This document shows, in pieces, positions 36,179 through 45,237 of a stretch of 51,121 bases of DNA. Position 1 is the stretch's first letter. Each line of letters begins with the position of its first letter. The DNA is from an uncultured Burkholderiales bacterium (GTDB lineage: Bacteria > Pseudomonadota > Gammaproteobacteria > Burkholderiales > Burkholderiaceae_C): contig CAIOTD010000093.1 in NCBI GenBank assembly GCA_903861115.1, positions 1 through 51,121 on the forward strand. The letters run 5' to 3'. The position numbers were made by a program, and so were the translations under genes. A model generated the notes under the pieces. That model saw only the letters and a list, made by a program, of their open reading frames with translations. It was not told where the DNA came from and made no database searches.

Positions 36179-38803
36179 TCAGAAATTTTTGTATTCTGAT
36201 AAAAATATTTGATGTGATTTATTATTTATTACATCCATTTCTGAAAGTAATTGAATAAAACCAATTTCTTTCAGGTTTTGAATGTAATTTTCTTTTGTGT
36301 ATTGAACAGGACGGTATGAAATTTTTCCTAATGTGTTCCAGTCTGCCCATGGATGTGTTTTATTAATATGTGGGCCAATGATTGAATTCATTACGATCAT
36401 TTTCCCAACGTTTTGAATGGTGTTCGGACTGATGTATCCTTTGGATTCGCTGAGCGAATCGCTGCTGCCAAGTTGACAACTGTATTGATCGAGTAATACC
36501 GATCCATAGGGCGTGCATTTTTGATTGTGAAACCATTGCCTTGCAAGTCGATAAACACCAAGTTGTGCTTTCTGGCTGTTGTCACTGGTAAAGTGGCAAT
36601 GATCAAATACAAATCCATATCGACTGTTTACATGTGTACTCGGTGCGCCAACATAAGAGTCTTTTCTAGTTCCAAGGGATTTGATCTCAGTTTTATAGAA
36701 AAAAGCAGTCGCATCTCCAAAAATGAAATCGACATCACCTTGAATGTATGACTGAATAAAATAACTTCTAGAAGTGAAGTGGTCTGATTGTGATTTGAGG
36801 TAAAGGGTATCTTGTAATCCTAGAAGTCGAATATTGCTAAAGATAGACTGATCTGCGCCATCAACCATGAGCGCAACAGCTTGATGCATGAGTCCAGGCG
36901 AAAACTGTTCACAATCTGAGGCGCATATTGATGCTTGTCTTGTATAGCTATTTTCAATTGTGATATTTGTCAATTGAAATCCTTTGTTTCGAGTCCAAAG
37001 GGTTGCGGTTCCAAACGTAGTAATTTTTTCCCTTGCTTTAATTTGATCAAACATCTCAGTGATGATTGAGTCGGAGTTTGAAAATTCTTTTTCAATGAGT
37101 TGTGCGTATTTCGTGCCACTCAGGGAGGCATCTAAATTGAAATTTATGACTGTATCCGAAGGAGTAGCTCCCATACCTTTTATCGAAATCGGAACCTTTA
37201 GATTTGGAATATAGACTACTTCGTTGTAAATACCAGGATATACAGCAACGAATTGCCTTTGCTCTAACTGAAGATTCTTAACGTCACGAATTAATTGATT
37301 AATTGCTGCTTGAATGGTTTTAAAGTGTGTTGAATCTTCCTGCTCTAGTATGGGGTTCACGACATAATCAATATGACTGCTATCGGATACTCTAGCCATC
37401 CAAGGCGATATTATTTCCTTGCCTGGTAAACCTGCGTACTTAAATACCTCTTCCATTGAATAATGTGCAACGTCTTGTTCGCTGAGCTCAGGCCTAGAGG
37501 TCACTTCTAAAGTCTCTGGATAGGGGATAAGTGAATTTGAGCACAGACGCTTGAGATCACTTAAAAGAGTGCCATATTCAATTCCATTCGGTTCGGACGC
37601 ATTCATTAAGGAAAAATTTTTCTGACCTGAAAATTGAACTCTCTCAAATCTGATTTGACCAGATGGCTGAGTCGGAAGATTGTGAATCACTATTTTCCCA
37701 GGTGACAGGCTGTAAACAGAGTTTATTTCAATCTCAGAAAATTCAGGTTTAAATTGACCCTGAGCTTTTGGGTTGTATAACTGTGTAAACTCAATTGGAT
37801 TTTTAACGCTCTGCAAACAAATGCGACTGTATTTAATATGATTAACGGGGCCACCCCGTGATATATCGCTCTTGATACGTAGCCCGGCAGTACCCCCATC
37901 TAAACTCAGTTGATCCACCCAAACGTTTCGAACGCCTGAAATTGTCTCACTCCCTATAGACAACCCGTGTCCGTTATAAAAATGATTGTCTAAAATTGAA
38001 ATATTTTCACTGATCCCTTTAAAGCCAGCCTTGATGGCAATACTGTCATCACCAGTTCTAATAAAACTCTTGGTAATGGTTATGTTTTTTGACGAGATGG
38101 GATCGATACCATCTGTATTCCTTGCATTCATCGGCGAATCAATTTTGACTCCCCAAGCAGTAAAACCATCAACTAAAGTAAGAGCTACGTGAAAATTTGG
38201 TGAATTCTTAAGTGTTATTTTATAAAGAGAAAAATCAGTTGAGTTGTTGATTTCAATCAGGCGTGGAATATTGTATTGACTGTTCTCTTTTTGTGCTCTT
38301 CGTGCAAGGCCCCACCATGACTCGTTTGATTCCGATATAAGTTGATTACCCTGGCCTTCAATGATTCCTTGCCCCATGATGCTACTGGAGTGAGTATTGT
38401 TAACCGTAATAAATGCTTTGCATCCATGTCCAATTTGATTTGTGGTCCCACAAGTATTTAAACCTTTGTCGTAAAGTTTAGGATCTGTACTCGCAAAAAG
38501 AGTCGTGCCTTTATCTATAACCAGGCTAACACCTGATTTGATTGATATGGGGCCAGAAAGAAAAACTGTTTTTTCGTTGCTTGAAGCTAAGTGCACTGAT
38601 CGCCCGCTTGGGCATTGGTCTATTGCATTTTGAATATTGATTTGATCACTACTTATATCCTTATTCTGTAGGCTTTTGTTTGAGATTAAATATGCACAGG
38701 GGGGTGGAATTTCCGGTTCTTTTACTAAACGCGAGTCTTGAGCGTGTGCGTTTCCGGTCAAAATGAGAGTTGCGCAAATGCAGATTAATCCAAAATTGAA
38801 CAT
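36179..38803 (-). CDS. Fused GH28 polygalacturonase and CE8 pectin methylesterase
   Basis: A single 874-residue frame holds two pectinase domains after a Sec signal peptide (GLICICATLILTGNAHAQ). The N-terminal GH28 part has NTDGID (~229), TGDDS (~251), GHG (~278) and RIK (~309). The C-terminal CE8 part (about 475-874) has THFKTIQAAI, QAVALMVDG, LGLQDTLYL (~661), VDFIFGDA (~689) and LARQW. These supply the two Gln, two Asp and Arg of pectin methylesterases. One polypeptide could therefore remove methyl esters and cut the exposed galacturonan. No frameshift is visible. The acetylesterase gene precedes it by 3 bp, so they are coupled. Confidence 0.9.
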   Translation of the reverse strand: MFNFGLICICATLILTGNAHAQDSRLVKEPEIPPPCAYLISNKSLQNKDISSDQINIQNAIDQCPSGRSVHLASSNEKTVFLSGPISIKSGVSLVIDKGTTLFASTDPKLYDKGLNTCGTTNQIGHGCKAFITVNNTHSSSIMGQGIIEGQGNQLISESNESWWGLARRAQKENSQYNIPRLIEINNSTDFSLYKITLKNSPNFHVALTLVDGFTAWGVKIDSPMNARNTDGIDPISSKNITITKSFIRTGDDSIAIKAGFKGISENISILDNHFYNGHGLSIGSETISGVRNVWVDQLSLDGGTAGLRIKSDISRGGPVNHIKYSRICLQSVKNPIEFTQLYNPKAQGQFKPEFSEIEINSVYSLSPGKIVIHNLPTQPSGQIRFERVQFSGQKNFSLMNASEPNGIEYGTLLSDLKRLCSNSLIPYPETLEVTSRPELSEQDVAHYSMEEVFKYAGLPGKEIISPWMARVSDSSHIDYVVNPILEQEDSTHFKTIQAAINQLIRDVKNLQLEQRQFVAVYPGIYNEVVYIPNLKVPISIKGMGATPSDTVINFNLDASLSGTKYAQLIEKEFSNSDSIITEMFDQIKAREKITTFGTATLWTRNKGFQLTNITIENSYTRQASICASDCEQFSPGLMHQAVALMVDGADQSIFSNIRLLGLQDTLYLKSQSDHFTSRSYFIQSYIQGDVDFIFGDATAFFYKTEIKSLGTRKDSYVGAPSTHVNSRYGFVFDHCHFTSDNSQKAQLGVYRLARQWFHNQKCTPYGSVLLDQYSCQLGSSDSLSESKGYISPNTIQNVGKMIVMNSIIGPHINKTHPWADWNTLGKISYRPVQYTKENYIQNLKEIGFIQLLSEMDVINNKSHQIFLSEYKNF

Positions 38804-38806
38804 TTT

Positions 38807-39538
38807 TTATTCAATAATATATGGAGCTAAATCTGGAATGGCTTGCTTATAGAGTGGAGTGACCAAGTCAGCAAAGAATTTAGCGCCTTTAGGTCCAACA
38901 TGTGTATGGTCAAACGCTTTATTGACTCCGCCCGGTGGTTCAATTGCTAGGGTATCAGCCTCCTTCGACCCCATCTTTTGGATTGCCTTTGAGCTGACAT
39001 CCAGAAGATCTATGAGGGCGACTTGATTTTTGATCGCAACTTCTTTTGTCACTGCAGCCCACTCATCCAAATCTCTGACTAGTTGATCATTTTTAAAGGA
39101 TCTTCGGCTCAATGGGGTTGATAAGATTGGAATTGCGCCCAATGCTCTTGTTTCTATTAAATAGTTAGTAAGGTTGGCTGGAAATTCGATCTTGAGATCA
39201 GTCGATCGACCTGGTTTTCCAGGTTGATCGTTATGACCAAATTCAATCAAAACATAAGTTTTTTGTGATTTTGCCGTTTTCTTTAAAATATCAATGGCCT
39301 TATCCCAAGATCCCTCGGCTTTATAACTGCGTGTGCTGCGTCCGTTCTTTGCTAAATTGAAACATGAAACATTGGCTGTGAATTTTTTACAAAATTCATC
39401 GCCGAAGCCATTCTTCGGTGCAAGTGTCGAGTCGCCGATCAATAGGATTTGAATAGGAGCTAAGTCTGTGCTTTGAGCAATGCATTGAGCTGATGCAAGT
39501 GCTAAAAATAAAAGCAATAAAGTTTTAAATGTTGTCAT
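38807..39538 (-). CDS. CE12-type (rhamnogalacturonan) pectin acetylesterase, SGNH hydrolase
   Basis: This 243-residue exported esterase has a signal peptide (LLLLFLALASAQCIAQS). The SGNH blocks are LLIGDSTLAPK (catalytic Ser), KNGRSTRS (in place of the Gly block), FGHNDQPGK (Asn) and DHTHVGPKGA (Asp and His). This pattern matches rhamnogalacturonan acetylesterases. It removes acetyl groups that block pectinases. The start overlaps the stop of the upstream GH28 gene by 4 bp. Whether it acts on rhamnogalacturonan or acetylated homogalacturonan is open, since no rhamnogalacturonan-cleaving enzyme was recognised. Confidence 0.9.
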   Translation of the reverse strand: MTTFKTLLLLFLALASAQCIAQSTDLAPIQILLIGDSTLAPKNGFGDEFCKKFTANVSCFNLAKNGRSTRSYKAEGSWDKAIDILKKTAKSQKTYVLIEFGHNDQPGKPGRSTDLKIEFPANLTNYLIETRALGAIPILSTPLSRRSFKNDQLVRDLDEWAAVTKEVAIKNQVALIDLLDVSSKAIQKMGSKEADTLAIEPPGGVNKAFDHTHVGPKGAKFFADLVTPLYKQAIPDLAPYIIE

Positions 39539-41364
39539 GGCACGGAATGGATGGTCTGATTGAAATTTTTATTGCCTATTTTGACGTTCTCAAGTCTGAC
39601 ATTGGTTGCGTTGTATGCATAGATTGGATTTGTTACATTAATAGGTAAACCAAAATCACAGTCTTTGATCAAAATATTTTTTACGGGATGTATTTTTGGA
39701 GCCGGCGAAGTATATCCGTTGTAATCGCTGACTATCGGACCAAGGATTACCAACGCTTGGTAACATGAAGCAAGATTGTTTTTGTATCGAACATTTCCTA
39801 CTTCAATGTTAGATATTTCAATATTTGAAATTTCTGGTGGCCTTGTTCTAACATTGTCAGCCGCGGAGTCGTAACCGCAATCTATGGTCACCACTGCGCC
39901 AGCATTAGTTGCAATGCCAAGATTAGTAAGTTGGTTGTTGTTCAAGCCTTTGTATAAGCCCGGGACTGTTCTGATGCCGTTAGGAATTTTAATATTCTTA
40001 ATATAGACATCATGGACGTATCCTCCACGGTTCATATTGGCTTTGATTCGGATTGCTATATTTATGGGATCTGTTTCCCAAAATTTATTGAGTATGTTTA
40101 CGTCGTGAACGTAAATTTTCTCAACGCCACCCGACATAATGCTGCCAATGGTGATGCCACCGTGACCACTTTGCATATGACAGTGTCTAATGACAATATT
40201 TTTAGATGGACCGTATTGGGTGTCAAGTCCTTTGCCCGATTCAATAGCTATGCAATCATCGCCTGTATTAAACTCACAATTTTCGATCAAAACATTTGAG
40301 CACGATTCTGGATTCAAACCATCATTGTTGGGTCCTGTTCCATTCGCAAATACAGAGTCTACATGTAAGTTTTCACAATGAACTGGATTATGTTGCCAGA
40401 AAGGTGAGTTTCGAGTTTGATAGTTTTGAAGCAGTACTTGATTACAATTAATAAATTGAATCAAGTGTGGGCGTAAGTAATGACCAATTCCAAAAATTCT
40501 GGATGTAGCAGGAACGCCTGCCTCAGCCAAAGTTCTCAGAAATTCAGGGTCTCTTCTAAATCGATCGCCTTCACCCTTAAGAAATCTTTCCACTTCAGGC
40601 TTTAAGTTGTTTACGATGGAGCTCAATTGTTCAGGATTGTTCGGATTGATGTGAGATTCAGAACGCCCTTTATTGCTTATATGTTCTGTTGTATCATTAA
40701 AAGCAGACCTATTTCTGCCTTTCCATGACCACCAACAGTCAGTGTCATTTTCAAATTCAACACCGCCTTGGCCATCTATAATACTCGTCCAGTTTTCACC
40801 AGTCAGTGCAATATTTTCTTGATCGTATGCATAAATAAGTGGCGAAAAATTGAGTAGGTCATTGCCTTCCCAGCGCGATAAAGTCAGTCGTCCATTATGG
40901 CCGCAATCATAGGCACCATTTTTTGCATAATCTATTGGATTATTCCCAAAAAAAAGTTTTGTATTTTTTTTAAGGTGCAAATTGACATTAGATAGAAGAA
41001 CAATAGGGCCATTTGAGAGCCAATTTCCTGACGGAATGACGACTCGTCCACCCCCATTAGAGTGACATTTTTGGATGGCTGCATTGATGGCCTCACAGCT
41101 ATTGAATCCATTTTTGATTGGTTTTTCTTGTTTGATTTTCTTTTCAAAAGAAATCCAGATTTCAGCTGTTTCAACCTTGCATTCTTGTGCTCCAAAATCA
41201 GTTATTGGATAGTCTATATCTTTAAAGAAAAACAAATTTTTAAATGAACTCGCAATGTCACTTGATCTTTGCCATGGGTCAGATTGTTTTGAATTGCTTG
41301 TGAATGGTATTGATAAATACGAAATTAATGAGAGTAATCTTAAAAAATTTCTCCGTTGAATCAT
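39535..41364 (-). CDS. GH28 polygalacturonase, Tat-type leader (first gene of operon)
   Basis: This 609-residue GH28 enzyme has the leader MIQRRNFLRLLSLISYLSIP, an RRxFLR twin-arginine motif. Catalytic sites are NNDGLNPES (~345), TGDDC (~368), SGHGG (~400) and IRIK (~441). The last Asp of the usual NTDGxD block is Asn here, but the catalytic Asp is kept. It is closely similar to the protein at 34307-36130 except for a segment around residues 220-300. The gene opens the pectinase operon; 113 bp upstream carry the receptor terminator and a 14-bp palindrome. A role in releasing galacturonate from pectate in the periplasm or outside is inferred. Confidence 0.9.
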   Translation of the reverse strand: MIQRRNFLRLLSLISYLSIPFTSNSKQSDPWQRSSDIASSFKNLFFFKDIDYPITDFGAQECKVETAEIWISFEKKIKQEKPIKNGFNSCEAINAAIQKCHSNGGGRVVIPSGNWLSNGPIVLLSNVNLHLKKNTKLFFGNNPIDYAKNGAYDCGHNGRLTLSRWEGNDLLNFSPLIYAYDQENIALTGENWTSIIDGQGGVEFENDTDCWWSWKGRNRSAFNDTTEHISNKGRSESHINPNNPEQLSSIVNNLKPEVERFLKGEGDRFRRDPEFLRTLAEAGVPATSRIFGIGHYLRPHLIQFINCNQVLLQNYQTRNSPFWQHNPVHCENLHVDSVFANGTGPNNDGLNPESCSNVLIENCEFNTGDDCIAIESGKGLDTQYGPSKNIVIRHCHMQSGHGGITIGSIMSGGVEKIYVHDVNILNKFWETDPINIAIRIKANMNRGGYVHDVYIKNIKIPNGIRTVPGLYKGLNNNQLTNLGIATNAGAVVTIDCGYDSAADNVRTRPPEISNIEISNIEVGNVRYKNNLASCYQALVILGPIVSDYNGYTSPAPKIHPVKNILIKDCDFGLPINVTNPIYAYNATNVRLENVKIGNKNFNQTIHSVP

Positions 41365-41403
41365 TTGTTTCTCATTATTTTTAAACTAATATTTTGAACA
41401 AAA

Positions 41404-41417
41404 CAATATGAATATTG
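41404..41417. promoter_or_regulatory. 14-bp palindrome upstream of the pectinase operon
   Basis: CAATATGAATATTG is a perfect inverted repeat with a 2-base centre, 40 bp before the first GH28 start. It differs from the ATGT-N3-ACAT motif at the receptor and regulator promoters, so it would need another regulator. AT-rich palindromes also arise by chance. Confidence 0.3.
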
Positions 41418-41428
41418 ATCTATAAAGT

Positions 41429-41461
41429 AAAAAAGTAACCAATACTTTAGGTACTGGTTAC
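41429..41461 (-). terminator. Intrinsic terminator of the TonB-dependent receptor gene
   Basis: On the minus strand GTAACCAGTAC and GTATTGGTTAC form an 11-bp stem with one G-T pair and a 5-base loop, followed by TTTTTT. It lies 17 bp after the receptor stop, so receptor and pectinase transcripts are separate. Confidence 0.9.
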
Positions 41462-41477
41462 TTCGCGGGTTCTTAAA

Positions 41478-44201
41478 TTAGAATTTGTAGGTTAAAGATG
41501 ATATGAATGATCTTCCTAATGGGCTAGCTGCACTGCTCAGATATCCGAACGGGTAAGAGCTGTTGTTTGTGGCGGGAGGCATAGCATCAAACACATTGTT
41601 GATTCCTCCAACAATCATCATGTTTTTAATACCCGTGTATGAAACGGCCAAGTTAACCACTGAATAAGCAGGGATGACATGATTGTTTGCTGATGCAACA
41701 GGCGTTGTATTTTGATCTTGGTAGCTTGAGTTAAAGGTTTGTGTAACTTGAGTACTCCAGTCTCCCTTGATCCATTGCATGCGTAAGTTATGTCTCCATC
41801 TAAAGCTAACAATGGGCAATGAGCTAACTGTTCCATTTCCAGCTAGACCAAATTGTCCAATATTTGAAACCCATGGACCACCATTGACGACTTGATTGTC
41901 AAATTGTGTGAGATACGTACCATCCATTCCAATTTTGAACAGGCCTGCGCTTGAGGCGGGGAATTGGTAGTTACCGCTTAGGTCAATTCCAGAGACTTTT
42001 TGTCCGCCAAGATTAGTTAACGTGTTGTTGATATAAGCCAAACTTCCGTCGGGATTACGAACAAAAAGATTCGAATATGCTCCTGGGTTGCCCATGAAAG
42101 CAGCTTGTGGAAGGCTACCGATCATATCGGTCATGTTGATATGCCAATAATCAATGGAAAAGATCGTGTCTTTATTAGGCTGAATCACGGTACCGATTGT
42201 GAAAGTCTGTGATTTTTCTGGTGACAAATTGGCCGTAGCACCAGTCTTCAAAGGTTGTTTTGCATTACAAACAATTGAAGTGGTTTGCCCCGAAACTGCT
42301 TTACCAGTGCCCGAGATATTTGGGGTCGCACTTGGGCAAAGCAAAGGATCATCCATTGGAGCGGATGTAGATGTATTTGCGCCAGCTACTGTATATCCGT
42401 ACATATCAGAAAGAGTGGGCGCTCTAAATCCTGAGCTTGCAGATCCTCTGAACATGAGTTCTTTATTGGGCTGAAATCTAAAACTTGCTTTGGGATTAAT
42501 GGTGTTACCAACATCGCTATAGCGGTCATCGCGAATGGCGGCGTTAAGCGTTAGTTTTTTGGTTACAGGCATGTCAAGCTCTGCAAACATAGCGCTTACC
42601 ATTCGTTTGCTATTGGCCCACGTTGGTGCAGCTGATACAGGTGCGGCATACAGGCCAGCAAGCATCTTTTGGTCCTTGTTTGTGTCTTGATGTACATCAC
42701 CGCCAAGGGCCAATGACATTGGGCCACCTTCAAGCTTTCCTATTTCTTTGGTAATTGTTCCATCAACACCCAAGAACGTTGAGGTCGCAGCTCTCAGAGT
42801 TGTACCATTCATGTCAATACTATTCAGATAGCTTTGACCAGTAGCACTTTGGGCGCCGAAAGGATTGATTGTGCCGTTGGATATACCGGCATTTAGTGCT
42901 TGTGCGTTCAAAATTCCTTGTGCAGCAGTGATGTTTCTATTGCTGATTCCATAATTTGCACCAGCTTTGTAATCCCAATCTCCAATTATCCCCTTGTCAT
43001 TGACAACAAACCTGTTGTTGACCTGGAGATCTTTGGTTGCTGCTAATCCCGGCGCACTGTATTGGACTGTGAGTGGACCTGTTAAACCTGCGATTGCAGG
43101 TACGCCTGCGGCACCACCGGGATAGTAGGGGCTGCTAGTAGAGGTAATCACTGGTGCTGCTACAGAGGTAAAGCCAGTGGATGTTGCGTATGAAATTGGT
43201 GCTGAGGTTGCGGGATTTCTAACCGAGTCGATAAATTCTTGTCCACGAATATATTCGAACGTTGTCGTGTGGTCAGCATCATGCTGAAGAGTACCCTTGG
43301 TATAGAAACTCAACTGTTGGTTGCCATAAAGTGCAGTATTGTAGTTGTCTCCATTCAAAAGGCAGGTGCTGTTGGCTGCCTGAACAGAGTAGGGTGATTG
43401 GCAGCCTGCTGCATAAGATGGATTGCCAGGTGTCTTTGATGATGAAGTACTTACGACGTTTGCTGGATATGCATAAGATCCTGTTCCTGTCGTAGGTGAG
43501 CGTCCGAGTGCTGTGAGAGCTGCATTGCTGCTCAAAGAGGCTCGATCTGATTGAGCCAATCGGCTTCTTTGATGAGCATCAACAGTTGCAAACCAGTTAA
43601 AGCCGTCTTGATCTAAATCCCCTTTGCCTGTTATGAAGCTCAGTCTTTGTTCATCGCCGCCACCTGCACGCTGTGGTGTGCCCAACTGCGCTGTCATGGA
43701 GGAGCCGTTGTAAGATTTTTTTGTGATGAAGTTAACTACACCACCAATTGCATCTGAGCCATAGATCGATGAGGCACCGTCGTTCAATACCTCTACTCTT
43801 TCTAAAGCACTAAATGGTATGACGTCTAGATTTGCAAAACCATCTGCAGTTGCTTCATTGGCTAATCTTCTTCCATTCACCAACACGAGTGTGCGATTCA
43901 CACCGATACCGCGTAAATTAATATTTGTTCCTGCTCCAGCGTTAGATGGAGCAAGGGACAATGATTGTGGAAGTGTCATCATGACATCTGCAACCGTGGT
44001 GATTCCGCGGGCTGCAAATTCCTCTGCTTTGATCATGGTGACGGGTAAAGCTGTTTCTGAGTCAAGGTGTTTGATCAATGATCCCGTGATTTCTACCTTT
44101 CCCAAGCTGTCAGATTGCTGAGCCTGGGCCTGAGATACCAGTGTTAATCCCGCTATGGAAATTGCACTCAAGAAAAATTGAGTTGACTTGTTTTTTTTCA
44201 T
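41478..44201 (-). CDS. TonB-dependent outer-membrane receptor, probable oligogalacturonate importer
   Basis: From the ATG at 44201 (GGAG upstream) the protein has 907 residues. A signal peptide (FFLSAISIAGLTLVSQAQAQ) is followed by the plug domain: VEITGSLI, LPVTMIKAEEFAARGITTVADVM, NLRGIGVNRTLVLVNGRRL and LNDGASSIYGSDAIGGVVNF. A ~700-residue beta-barrel follows, ending in SSLTYKF with the terminal Phe that marks outer-membrane barrels. Substrate is inferred from its neighbours: pectinases on one side and garD plus TonB/ExbB/ExbD on the other. No N-terminal signalling extension or FecI/FecR pair exists, so control is more likely by the adjacent GntR protein. Two ATGT-N3-ACAN sites lie upstream. 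Confidence 0.9.
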   Translation of the reverse strand: MKKNKSTQFFLSAISIAGLTLVSQAQAQQSDSLGKVEITGSLIKHLDSETALPVTMIKAEEFAARGITTVADVMMTLPQSLSLAPSNAGAGTNINLRGIGVNRTLVLVNGRRLANEATADGFANLDVIPFSALERVEVLNDGASSIYGSDAIGGVVNFITKKSYNGSSMTAQLGTPQRAGGGDEQRLSFITGKGDLDQDGFNWFATVDAHQRSRLAQSDRASLSSNAALTALGRSPTTGTGSYAYPANVVSTSSSKTPGNPSYAAGCQSPYSVQAANSTCLLNGDNYNTALYGNQQLSFYTKGTLQHDADHTTTFEYIRGQEFIDSVRNPATSAPISYATSTGFTSVAAPVITSTSSPYYPGGAAGVPAIAGLTGPLTVQYSAPGLAATKDLQVNNRFVVNDKGIIGDWDYKAGANYGISNRNITAAQGILNAQALNAGISNGTINPFGAQSATGQSYLNSIDMNGTTLRAATSTFLGVDGTITKEIGKLEGGPMSLALGGDVHQDTNKDQKMLAGLYAAPVSAAPTWANSKRMVSAMFAELDMPVTKKLTLNAAIRDDRYSDVGNTINPKASFRFQPNKELMFRGSASSGFRAPTLSDMYGYTVAGANTSTSAPMDDPLLCPSATPNISGTGKAVSGQTTSIVCNAKQPLKTGATANLSPEKSQTFTIGTVIQPNKDTIFSIDYWHINMTDMIGSLPQAAFMGNPGAYSNLFVRNPDGSLAYINNTLTNLGGQKVSGIDLSGNYQFPASSAGLFKIGMDGTYLTQFDNQVVNGGPWVSNIGQFGLAGNGTVSSLPIVSFRWRHNLRMQWIKGDWSTQVTQTFNSSYQDQNTTPVASANNHVIPAYSVVNLAVSYTGIKNMMIVGGINNVFDAMPPATNNSSYPFGYLSSAASPLGRSFISSLTYKF

Positions 44202-44284
44202 CTTTTGGGTCTCCAAGTTTGTGTCGAATAAGAGAGATCGTGTTTTTGTAATGGTTACTACAAAATATGCGTTCAATGAATTAT

Positions 44285-44297
44285 TATGTACGACAAA
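44285..44297. promoter_or_regulatory. Candidate FCD-regulator operator, receptor promoter (proximal)
   Basis: TATGTACGACAAA matches ATGT-N3-ACAT in seven of eight fixed bases. It is 84 bp upstream of the receptor start and 29 bp (centre to centre) from the next site, close to three helix turns. Confidence 0.4.
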
Positions 44298-44313
44298 AAA
44301 TCGTTTTCAGTCT

Positions 44314-44326
44314 AATGTTAAACATT
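44314..44326. promoter_or_regulatory. Candidate FCD-regulator operator, receptor promoter (perfect palindrome)
   Basis: AATGTTAAACATT is a perfect palindrome around one base and has the GT-N3-AC core of FadR-subfamily operators. It shares ATGT-N3-ACAT with the site in front of the regulator and garD. Confidence 0.55.
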
Positions 44327-44426
44327 AAACACTAGGGAAAACCCTTTTAAACGATAGGATTTTCAACTTAAATTGAAATTTTTAATACTAAAATATCAGT
44401 TATTTATAAAAATAAATTTATCAATT

Positions 44427-45167
44427 TCAGCGCAGGATTGTCCCTTCAAAAATGCGCTTCTTTGCATTCAAGACATGGATCAAGACTGCTGCAGAGGCCT
44501 CTCTTGCCGATCGTCTTTTGATGGCTTCAACTATATCCGAGTGTTCTTTTTGAGTTTCTTCAATTCGGGAATTGCTCTTTTTATCGTCAATATTGCGCAC
44601 TAATTCAATGAATTGTCGAATAGGTGCAATGCTGGTCTCAAGGGTTGTAACAAAAAATGGATTGTGTGACGCTTTGGCAATGGCTAAGTGAAAGGCAACA
44701 TCCTCATCAATTCCGCTGGAACCGCTTAGCATAGCTTTGTTAAGAGAATCCAAAGCAATCAGTAAATTATCAATATCCTTCTCCGTATGATTTTCCGCTG
44801 CAGCTTCGGCGGCACCAGACTCAATACAAGAGCGAAAAGAGTAATATTTCTCAATATCGTTGAAGTTTTTGATTGGGACAGCGCGAACCAGTTTTTGTGC
44901 TGGATTTTTAATTACGTACGTCCCCGCTTTTTTTCTTGACTCAATAACCCCATCAACTTTAAGTCTATACAAGGCTTCTCGTATGGTAGAGCGGGAGACT
45001 TTGAATGTTAAAGCCAGTTCATTTTCAGCGGGTAGTTTTCCTAAAGAACCGAATCCACCTTGAAGAATATGCTCAACGATTTTGGCGTAAATTTTTGAAG
45101 AAAGTGGGCCAATTTCCTTGTCTGTAATCAAAACTTCACTCAAAATGGGACTGATTGTTTCACGCAT
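44427..45167 (-). CDS. GntR-family regulator, FadR/FCD type
   Basis: The N-terminal winged helix (about 15-75) shows GKLPAENELALTFKVSRSTIREALYRLKVDGVIESRKKAGTYV in three consecutive segments, the standard GntR pattern. The C-terminal FCD ligand domain has helices with DEDVAFHLAIAKASHNPF and EHSDIVEAI, giving the Asp and His residues that bind a metal and an acid ligand. Sugar-acid sensing (galacturonate or galactarate, as in ExuR/UxuR) is inferred from position between the receptor and garD. The ATG at 45167 (246 residues) is used; a TTG ten codons earlier has an AAGGA further upstream. It is divergent from garD. Confidence 0.9.
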   Translation of the reverse strand: MRETISPILSEVLITDKEIGPLSSKIYAKIVEHILQGGFGSLGKLPAENELALTFKVSRSTIREALYRLKVDGVIESRKKAGTYVIKNPAQKLVRAVPIKNFNDIEKYYSFRSCIESGAAEAAAENHTEKDIDNLLIALDSLNKAMLSGSSGIDEDVAFHLAIAKASHNPFFVTTLETSIAPIRQFIELVRNIDDKKSNSRIEETQKEHSDIVEAIKRRSAREASAAVLIHVLNAKKRIFEGTILR

Positions 45168-45237
45168 GGCTTTGTTTAATGAATACCGATTTGGCAAGTA
45201 TGGGAATATCCTTTGAGCTCAAAATACTCTAGAATAA

